Source: an uncultured Flavobacteriales bacterium (GTDB taxonomy: Bacteria; Bacteroidota; Bacteroidia; Flavobacteriales_D; Crocinitomicaceae). From it: a DNA stretch of 40,443 nucleotides. The stretch's first letter is position 1. Each line of letters opens with the position of its first letter. A model generated the notes under the pieces. The model was not told the origin of the DNA, made no database searches, and was given only the letters and a program-made list of their open reading frames with translations. The DNA is taken from the NCBI GenBank assembly GCA_903935095.1, contig CAIZQH010000027.1, forward strand, positions 1 through 40,443, given 5' to 3'. Shown here one piece after another: positions 35,501 through 40,443 of the stretch. Both the position numbers and the translations under genes were made by a program.

Positions 35501-38500
35501 CATCATTGAGTGCAACTATTTCTGCTTCAACAAATGTGGATTGTAACTCTTCAAATACCGGTTCTGCAACGGTTTCGGCTAATGGAGGCACTGGTGCTTA
35601 TACGTATTCATGGACGGGTGGCGCAACAACCCCAAATATTTCAACTTTGGTGGCAGGTGTCTACATAGCTACTGTCACAGATGCAAACGGATGTACTGCA
35701 ACCGCTACTGCAACGATCACCGAGCCAACTGCGCTTACGGGTACTGTTGCATCAACAAATGCATGTTTCAATACTTCTAATGGAACAATTTCAATTACCG
35801 CTTCAGGCGGTAGTGGAATTTTGTCCTACTCGATAGATAATGGTTCAAATTATGCTTCTAGTGCTTCATTTACTGGATTGGCAGTAGGTAATTATGATGT
35901 GAAAGTTATAGACGCTAATAATTGTGTGCTTTCTCTAAATACGGTTACAATTCTTCAACCAAATGCTGCTTTATCGGCAACTTCAACAGTTACAGATGTA
36001 ACTTGTAATGGAGCATTCTCCGGTGCAATTGATTTATTAGTAAGTGGAGGCGCAGGTTCATATACATATGTCTGGACAGGTCCAAATAACTATACTGCAT
36101 CAACAGAAGATCTTTCTGCACGCGAAGCAGGGGCTTATAATGTGACCATAACAGATGCATATAATTGTACTACAACCTCTAATGCTTCCATTACTGAACC
36201 ATCCGCATTGGCTATTTCGAAGATCATTTTAAACGTTGGATGTTTCGGTCAATCAACAGGTGAAGTTGATGTAACTGTAACCGGTGGGACAGGAGCATAT
36301 ACGTATGCTTGGACTGGGCCATCTTCTTACACGTCAACATCAGAAGATTTAATGACCCTTCCTTCGGGGACATACAACTTAACGGTAACTGATGCTAATG
36401 GATGTACTTCTTCAACATCAGCAATTATAACTCAACCGAACGCTGCGTTAGCAATTCAAACGGCTGCAACAAATGTTGCATGTTATGGTAATTCAACAGG
36501 AGAAATTGACATTACTGTCACTGGGGGGACTGCTCCATACACATATAATTGGGGCGGAGGGATAACTTCTGAGGATCTCACAGGGCTGAGTATAGGAACT
36601 TACGCTGTTACAGTAACGGACGCAAACAATTGTCAAACAAATACTTCTGTAACGATTACACAACCTTCAGCTGCATTAGCAGTTAGCTTAGCATTGACAC
36701 CTGCAACTTGTTATCAAGTAAATGATGCAGCGATTGCTACAACGGTAACAGGCGGTACAGCACCTTACACTTACAATTGGGGTGGAGGAGTAACTACAGC
36801 AAACATTGGTAATGCAGGTCAACACAATACATATCAAGTTGTTGTAACGGATGCGAACGGTTGTACCGTTCAGTCAGGTGGAGAGTATGTTCCGCAGGTT
36901 GCTCAATTGAATGCAACAACGGCAATTACTCAAGTTTCTTGTAATGGTGTTTCAGATGGATCCATTTCAGCAAGTAATCTTACTGGTGGATATGGTACAT
37001 ACGCATATAGTTGGGATGGTACCAATTATAACAACTACACTTCTGGAGCAATCACAAATAGCGGCTTATCTGCAGGTTCATACACGTTGTATTTGCAAGA
37101 TGCTGCAAATACGGGTTGTACTCGTCAGATCGCTTTAACTGTTACTGAGCCAGATGCATTGGCCATTGCAAACACAAATACAGAAGTTTCATGTAATGGT
37201 GGAAATGATGGCGCAATAAACATCACCGTAACTGGTGGGACAACAGCTTACTCCTATAATTGGGGTGGAGGAATTACAACGGAAGATCGAACTGGACTTA
37301 CATCGGGTTCATACACCGTAACAGTTACTGATGCAAACGCATGTACACTAACTTCTTCGACTTATACAATTACGCAACCAACTTCTTTGGTTAGTACTCT
37401 GGGCGCTATCACAAACAATACGTGTTATGGAGCAACATCAGGAACTGCCTCTATATCAGCAAGTGGAGGTACAGCACCATATACATATTCAAGTAATGGA
37501 ACAACATTCCAATCTTCTGGATCTTTCACTGGTCTGGCAGCGGGGGTATATACTTTAACAGTAAAGGATGCGAAAAACTGTACAAGTACAGTATCTGCAA
37601 CTATTACACAACCAAATCAATTACTCGTTCTAGATGAGGGTGTTTCGAATGCCTCTTGTGCAAATCTTACTAATGGTGCAATTGCTATTGGAGTATTTGG
37701 CGGTTCAGGAACTTACTCTTTTGCATGGACTGGTCCGAATGGATTTACATCAACTGTAGAAGATCAATATTATAATTTAGCTCCCGGAACATACTCGGTC
37801 ACTGTAACAGATTTAAATTCTTGTTCAACAACTTTAGGCAACTTGGTTGTATCTGCTCCACCTTCTGTTACGATTTCTTTGAATTCAACCAATATTACAT
37901 GTTCAGGTGGGTCTGATGGATCCATTACTGCTACAGTAAGTGGTGGTTCTCCAGGTTATAATTTCCAATGGAATAAAAATGGATCAAATTATGCTACCAC
38001 TCAAAATATTTCAGGACTTGGAGCTGGCTCATATCAATTAATAGTAATTGACGCGAACTTATGTTCATTAAGCTCTAGTTCAGAAACTATAATTGAACCT
38101 GCGGCGTTATCAGCGACTGTGGCATCGGGATCAGCTACTATTTGTTCGGGTCAAACCGCAACCTTTATTATCACCGGAACAGCAACTCAAGTGGTTACAT
38201 ATTCTATCAATAATGGTTCAACTGCAACTGCAATAATTGGTGGTTCTGGTACGGCAACTGTAACAGTTCCTAATGCAACAACAGCACAAGCTTTGAGTTT
38301 GGTTTCTGTTTCAAATGGGCCATGCTCAAATAATATTAGTGGAAATGCAAATGTGACTATTAATGCGCTGCCGACCGCTAATGCCGGTTCAGATCAAGTG
38401 GTATGTAATGGATCAAATGTTACATTATCTACTTCCGGAAGCGACACTTACGCTTGGGACAATAATGTTTCAAATAACGTTCCTTTTGTAGTCTCTAATA

Positions 38501-40443
38501 ATACAAATGCAGCGGTTACAACAACATATACCCTAACGGTAACAAATGCCAATGGATGTGTTAGCACGGATCAAGCTGATGTGACTGTAAATCCAACCCC
38601 AAATGTTGTAGATCCAACAGATCAATTAGTTTGTAATGGTGATCAGGTAGCCGCAGTTAATTTCTCTGGATCTGTTCCATCTGGTATGAACCTCATTGCT
38701 TATGAAGGCTTTAATTATCCTAACAACACCAATATTGCTAATCAAAGCGGAGGAACTGGTTGGGCTGGAAATTGGGAAGCAGGCTACTACGGAAATAGTT
38801 CAATGACTGTTAGATCCCCAGGTCTTTCATATACAGGCTTGAACGTTACGGGGAATAAACTTGATTATATGGGTCCAGGGATATTTCAGCCACACTCAGT
38901 AAGAAGGTCTGTGAATAATCCAAATAGCGGCATTGTCTATGTGCAATTTATTTCTGACTTTAACTCTTCAGGTGGCGGTACGGATAGAGTAGATCTTAAC
39001 TTGGCTGGAGCAACACAGGCATCATTTGGCGGAAATAATCCTCAATCACAAATGAGTATTTTGGCTGGTAGTCAAATAATTAATTCAGGGGCATCAGTAC
39101 TTCCATTAAGTCTTGTTATTATTCAGATAGATTATAATAACAATACTACCAAAATGTGGGTTTCTCCAACATTATCAAGTTTTGATTACAATAACCCTGG
39201 AACACCAAATGCTATTTATAATAATGCTGTAGCATTTGATCAAATATCATTAACATTTAGGTCAGGGGCACAAATAGATGAAATTTCAATTTACGGTGGA
39301 GCTTCATTCAACTGGACAAATGACAATACAGCTTCCGGTTTAGGAGCAAGTGGCATAGGTAACATCGCATCATTTACAGGTACGAATACAACAAGTGCTC
39401 CTATCGTTTCTAATGTAACAGTCACTCCAACATTAAATGGGTGTACGGGTTCAACACAGAATTTTACAATTACGGTTAATCCAACACCAACGGTTGATCA
39501 ACCAGCTGATCAAACGGTATGTGCAGGTCAATCTTTTGCAGCAACAACGTTCACAGGAGCAACAACAGGTACAAACTACACTTGGTCAAGTTCGAACCCA
39601 GCAGTTGGTTTGGCAACAAGTGGAACAGGAGATATTCCAACTTTTGTTGCAACAAATACAACAAATGCACCGATTTCTACCATAGTAACAGTGACTCCTA
39701 GTTATAGTAATGGATCAACAGGGACTCTATATGGTGAGGCATCTGAGGGGGTGTCTATAACATTGAACGCGCCAGCAGGCAATGTTTTTACATCAGTATC
39801 ATATGCAAGTTATGGAAACCCATCAGGATCAAATGGGTCTTACACGAATGGTAGTTGTCATTCCACGACAACACAAACAGTGATTGAGGCTTTGGCACTT
39901 GGTCAATCATCTGTAGTCATTAATGCAAATGACGCTGTTTTTAATCCACCATGTTCTGGATCACAATCCTTGGCCGTAGTCTTAACCTACGGTCCTGCAT
40001 GTTCAGGTCCTGCTAAAACATTTACCTTAACAGTTAATCCAGTTCCTGCTGTGACAACAACTCAAACTGCGACGATTTGTTCTGGTTCTTCTTTCTCAGT
40101 CACCCCAACAGATGGTGGTGGAAACACAGTGCCAGTAGGAACAACATATACATGGACTGCTCCAACGGTAACAGGAATTACAGGAACAGTTTCAGGCAAT
40201 TCTTCATCAGATATCTCGGGAACATTAACAAACACGACTAATGCACCTATAACAGTCAATTATTCAGTTACTCCATCCTCCGCTAATGTGCCTTCAATCA
40301 CTTCTCCTGTAACCTCCAATATTTGGGATCGATTAATAACCTACACAGGCGTTAGTTTCAATGGCCAAGGTAATATGGTAACTGTTGCGGCAGGCTCCAA
40401 TATAACAATGAGCTATTCTTATTACGTTGATGCCTCCAATCCT
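29521..40443 (+). CDS. Giant SprB-repeat adhesin, 3' end beyond window (at least 3,641 residues)
   Basis: One frame stays open from ATG 29521 to the window end; an in-frame TGA at 29509 fixes this as the earliest start. Residues 1-79 are a Met/Asn-rich extension; a normal signal peptide follows (80-106, ends VFGQ). Then: a propeller-like W-rich region (about 107-495), two IPT/TIG domains (about 500-650), a choice-of-anchor-type sandwich (661-810), two copies of a domain with V(T)APTGYxVSL (821-917, 1241-1340), a LamG-type domain (about 927-1105), a Big_2-like domain (1161-1235), Ig-like units, about 16 SprB repeats (1615-2860, plus a divergent one before), and PKD-like repeats (2861 onward) carrying inserted domains at 3056-3260, 3399-3493 and from 3589. 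The C-terminus, expected to hold a T9SS sorting domain, is outside. Probably a T9SS-secreted surface adhesin, possibly for gliding or glycan binding. Confidence 0.92.
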   Translation, partial: MNMKMRTMMKNEKMFNADSNMNAFLVHSLQKNVSNNRSMKNTFPTTMSNNMNVMSTNTNQKIAKTVFDSNAQAKSISNSMKKSNLFVRAFGVLALVLVNAFGVFGQWQQTTTSATEAEFNTSDRYEVNGKLYSILRSTSNGYKASVAMRSGSGWTYDLDGTGGTDGLAISSAMCYSPVMSVDQSNGDIYVAYKQLNTGLSYFIFVQRYDGNTWSTIGGGSINTNNGSALQGFTGGSDELGMKVSNGKVVVVEGSSSADIWYYDVNSSSAWSYLTSGATNEANPTNEKNWVFSYGASREDDPSKGIDFCVTPSGDIYLSYLYNNPRISKYTQSTNSWSQVGNQITYSPNTYYHKVAQAPDGTLYFGAWAKTFGPSTSTLIMYKLVGSTWTNISSGLYSYNGWNNGFSWDFNFNSTSELYVLYEEQYANNVEVKKYNGTSWVLQTGYWQGTTNTYRPNNDYGTRLFLSSSNELIRVSTTDKYLDGGKVYAQYLGANVEYGFFSPGAGVPGTLVYIYTLNPQNVTGVSFNGVSASFTASSTNHVIATVPNGVTTGPITLSSNYGNSTSSFNFNLAYPTLTSFTPTSGQIGASRTLTGTYFSGNGLTSVNSVTFGGVAASTMNVASATSITATVPTGAKTGAIRVSNGSQQSSGESAVTTINASGGFTGWSNAWQTLTNNANTKALTAVKFYLGNSDVNNSYDLFVELHTSDSNPSSANPFDKFNNTTLAKTSQTVNVLPSSANGWVTFLFDGDFIFQPNTAYYAVLKEANTNPSGTGLQRAFDGVTNTSDGGAGNMFGTLAYSFETSPVFTILPTITQTNTGTAFYSCPGGIDAQVETLTLNATNLSADVIVTAPTGYQVSLDQSTWTSSVTIPFGNGTLSNSNVYYRSQSSNTTGLGGNIDITSGGTSLLTVAVTSTVTSAPQMLLLGNSINLDGVNDYLYANTSTSLSLNGSTSLTIEAWINPTAWSSAGTYAGPIAYKGGGGESYRLGVGGTGQVGFTIANQWSNWTLETGNNALVLNQWQHVAATYDGATKVLKIFVNGIQVASNTNPQSFNLNGSFGNFAVGRDPFSADRWFNGSIDELRIWNVMRTPTEVLSNKDVQVSPTSTGLMAYFRFNQGVGAGNNTSITTFTDASANANSLTISGLAMTGSTSNIIGTGTSISGPSTAVSGSTYTFNYGGSYTNGVWSTSNTNLITIDASGVVAPISSGSANIIYSYEVNNCTYETSYAVTVQASTVAATGSLNAFSSCAGSVSPEQTFVVSGTQLTANLDVTAPTGYEVSLSTGTGFASTIAIAPTAGTVNNTTIYVRLTSSATGTPSGNITVSSTNAPDVLVAVSGTVNALPTVTINAPAAICSPSTIDLTAAAVTAGSTASLTYTYWTNSGATTSLASPSAVSASGTYYIKGTTSAGCSTTASVLVTINDPITAVSLAVNQQPCSSTASGSAIINITGGIATNYSWTKGGSSFNAQPSNAPTNLTGGTGSDIYQVAVTDACGNTVTSNTITITNVALLTLTNVSQTGTILCNGATTGEITGRITGGGTDARVLTVTHTTTNQAYSSQIPTGGSAAAGYTYTVSNLPAGTYTIVASSTVSSCTATVSNITISEPAAISPTGTPTAACYGLSNGSISASATGGTAPYTYSIDGTTFQSTTTFTSLVSGTYTLTVKDVNNCTGTASVLVTQPSTALSVSVTNQTNVNCFGQSTGSVTVVGAGGTGTYSYSIDGINFQSGATISSLPAGAYTITIKDQSNCIATALVTITQPAASLAASTTATDVLCNNATTGAITSSVTGGTTPYSYSWNTSPAQTTANVSTLAAGTYTLTVTDASGCTATSSKTITEPSALTATISAQTNVACFGETNGGASVTASGGTAAYTYSWTDGETVTSISNKAAGVYTATVTDANGCITTATATISEPSAALAASISTSTNVLCHGNSTGSATVSVTGGTSAYTYSWNSNPVQTTALASNLSAGTYVVTITDANNCTTTATATITEPVSSLSATISASTNVDCNSSNTGSATVSANGGTGAYTYSWTGGATTPNISTLVAGVYIATVTDANGCTATATATITEPTALTGTVASTNACFNTSNGTISITASGGSGILSYSIDNGSNYASSASFTGLAVGNYDVKVIDANNCVLSLNTVTILQPNAALSATSTVTDVTCNGAFSGAIDLLVSGGAGSYTYVWTGPNNYTASTEDLSAREAGAYNVTITDAYNCTTTSNASITEPSALAISKIILNVGCFGQSTGEVDVTVTGGTGAYTYAWTGPSSYTSTSEDLMTLPSGTYNLTVTDANGCTSSTSAIITQPNAALAIQTAATNVACYGNSTGEIDITVTGGTAPYTYNWGGGITSEDLTGLSIGTYAVTVTDANNCQTNTSVTITQPSAALAVSLALTPATCYQVNDAAIATTVTGGTAPYTYNWGGGVTTANIGNAGQHNTYQVVVTDANGCTVQSGGEYVPQVAQLNATTAITQVSCNGVSDGSISASNLTGGYGTYAYSWDGTNYNNYTSGAITNSGLSAGSYTLYLQDAANTGCTRQIALTVTEPDALAIANTNTEVSCNGGNDGAINITVTGGTTAYSYNWGGGITTEDRTGLTSGSYTVTVTDANACTLTSSTYTITQPTSLVSTLGAITNNTCYGATSGTASISASGGTAPYTYSSNGTTFQSSGSFTGLAAGVYTLTVKDAKNCTSTVSATITQPNQLLVLDEGVSNASCANLTNGAIAIGVFGGSGTYSFAWTGPNGFTSTVEDQYYNLAPGTYSVTVTDLNSCSTTLGNLVVSAPPSVTISLNSTNITCSGGSDGSITATVSGGSPGYNFQWNKNGSNYATTQNISGLGAGSYQLIVIDANLCSLSSSSETIIEPAALSATVASGSATICSGQTATFIITGTATQVVTYSINNGSTATAIIGGSGTATVTVPNATTAQALSLVSVSNGPCSNNISGNANVTINALPTANAGSDQVVCNGSNVTLSTSGSDTYAWDNNVSNNVPFVVSNNTNAAVTTTYTLTVTNANGCVSTDQADVTVNPTPNVVDPTDQLVCNGDQVAAVNFSGSVPSGMNLIAYEGFNYPNNTNIANQSGGTGWAGNWEAGYYGNSSMTVRSPGLSYTGLNVTGNKLDYMGPGIFQPHSVRRSVNNPNSGIVYVQFISDFNSSGGGTDRVDLNLAGATQASFGGNNPQSQMSILAGSQIINSGASVLPLSLVIIQIDYNNNTTKMWVSPTLSSFDYNNPGTPNAIYNNAVAFDQISLTFRSGAQIDEISIYGGASFNWTNDNTASGLGASGIGNIASFTGTNTTSAPIVSNVTVTPTLNGCTGSTQNFTITVNPTPTVDQPADQTVCAGQSFAATTFTGATTGTNYTWSSSNPAVGLATSGTGDIPTFVATNTTNAPISTIVTVTPSYSNGSTGTLYGEASEGVSITLNAPAGNVFTSVSYASYGNPSGSNGSYTNGSCHSTTTQTVIEALALGQSSVVINANDAVFNPPCSGSQSLAVVLTYGPACSGPAKTFTLTVNPVPAVTTTQTATICSGSSFSVTPTDGGGNTVPVGTTYTWTAPTVTGITGTVSGNSSSDISGTLTNTTNAPITVNYSVTPSSANVPSITSPVTSNIWDRLITYTGVSFNGQGNMVTVAAGSNITMSYSYYVDASNP
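32299..32840 (+). other. LamG-type concanavalin-like domain coding segment
   Basis: Encodes SINLDGVNDYLYA ... LTIEAWINPTAW ... WQHVAATYDG ... LKIFVNGIQV ... FNGSIDELRIWN ... LMAYFRFN, the standard order of LamG/jellyroll-fold motifs. It is a candidate carbohydrate-binding module in the second adhesin. Confidence 0.85.
34081..38100 (+). repeat. SprB repeat array in the second adhesin
   Basis: About 16 clear units (plus one divergent first unit) of roughly 225-240 bp. Each encodes C-x-G-x-S-x-G, then TGGTxxYTYxW, then LxAGTYTxTVTDANxCT and ITEP or ITQP. This is the repeat of SprB, the mobile gliding adhesin of Flavobacterium johnsoniae. Confidence 0.9.
38686..39300 (+). other. Jelly-roll-like domain inserted in a PKD-like repeat
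   Basis: About 205 residues (NLIAYEGFNYPN ... QIDEISIYGG) interrupt a PKD-like repeat between NFSGSVPSG and ASFNWTNDN, which together read as one ordinary repeat. Confidence 0.65.
39715..39999 (+). other. SUEL/galactose-lectin-like domain inserted in a PKD-like repeat
   Basis: About 95 residues with VSYASYGNPSGS, a following Cys, SSVVINANDAVFNPPCSGSQ and LAVVLTYGPAC. These echo the SUEL-lectin pattern (AxYGR, C, VxAxNxxFGDPCxGTxKYLxVxYxC). It sits between VTPSYSNG and CSGPAKTFTLTV of one PKD-like repeat. Confidence 0.6.

Noticed and set aside
34081..38100. CRISPR array or noncoding satellite repeat
   Set aside because: The repeats are about 225-240 bp, diverged in DNA, and keep one reading frame with conserved protein motifs, so they are coding SprB repeats.

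Overview
This window reads as chromosomal DNA of a Bacteroidota bacterium, most likely Flavobacteriales; a Crocinitomicaceae/Fluviicola-like genome is a guess. The evidence is a SusC/SusD pair, SPII lipoprotein signals on secreted enzymes, a type IX secretion (T9SS) C-terminal sorting domain, SprB-type repeats, and promoters of the Bacteroidota form (TTG, about 19-21 nt, TAnnTTTG) without clear Shine-Dalgarno sequences. No rRNA, tRNA, CRISPR array, transposase or phage gene was seen.

Region 1 (1-11,802, all minus strand) is a polysaccharide utilization locus. In transcription order it has a FucP-like sugar permease and a Nudix-domain (NrtR-type) regulator as one unit. A terminator follows, then SusC, SusD, a PKD-domain surface lipoprotein, a GH16 endo-beta-glucanase lipoprotein and a GH3 beta-glucosidase lipoprotein, packed 3-23 nt apart. 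Last comes a secreted protein cut by the left window edge. GH16 plus GH3 plus the PKD lipoprotein points to laminarin-like beta-1,3-glucan. A 21-bp dyad, TTATTGT-N7-ACAATAA, occurs as three good copies (one before the permease, two before SusC) and two weaker copies inside a perfect 15-bp inverted repeat before the edge gene. It is the probable operator of the Nudix regulator.

Region 2 (11,895-18,850, minus strand) is a co-directional run: glycosyltransferase, orphan sensor kinase, enoyl-CoA hydratase, polysaccharide flippase and dxs. It may link isoprenoid supply to cell-envelope glycan assembly. A divergent small membrane protein (18,898-19,212, plus) shares its promoter region. An SDR oxidoreductase without the canonical YxxxK follows (19,257-20,045, minus).

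Region 3 (20,340 to the right edge, plus strand) holds two giant secreted adhesins. The first is complete (2,607 residues, signal peptide, T9SS sorting domain, hairpin terminator). The second starts at 29,521 and is still open at 40,443 (at least 3,641 residues). It carries an odd 79-residue Met/Asn-rich extension before its signal peptide, about 16 SprB repeats, and lectin-like domains apparently spliced into loops of PKD-like repeats. Between them lies 1.36 kb without a gene, containing a candidate small-RNA promoter and hairpin and the second adhesin's promoter. The nested binding domains, the regulon operators and this gene-free stretch are the most interesting parts.
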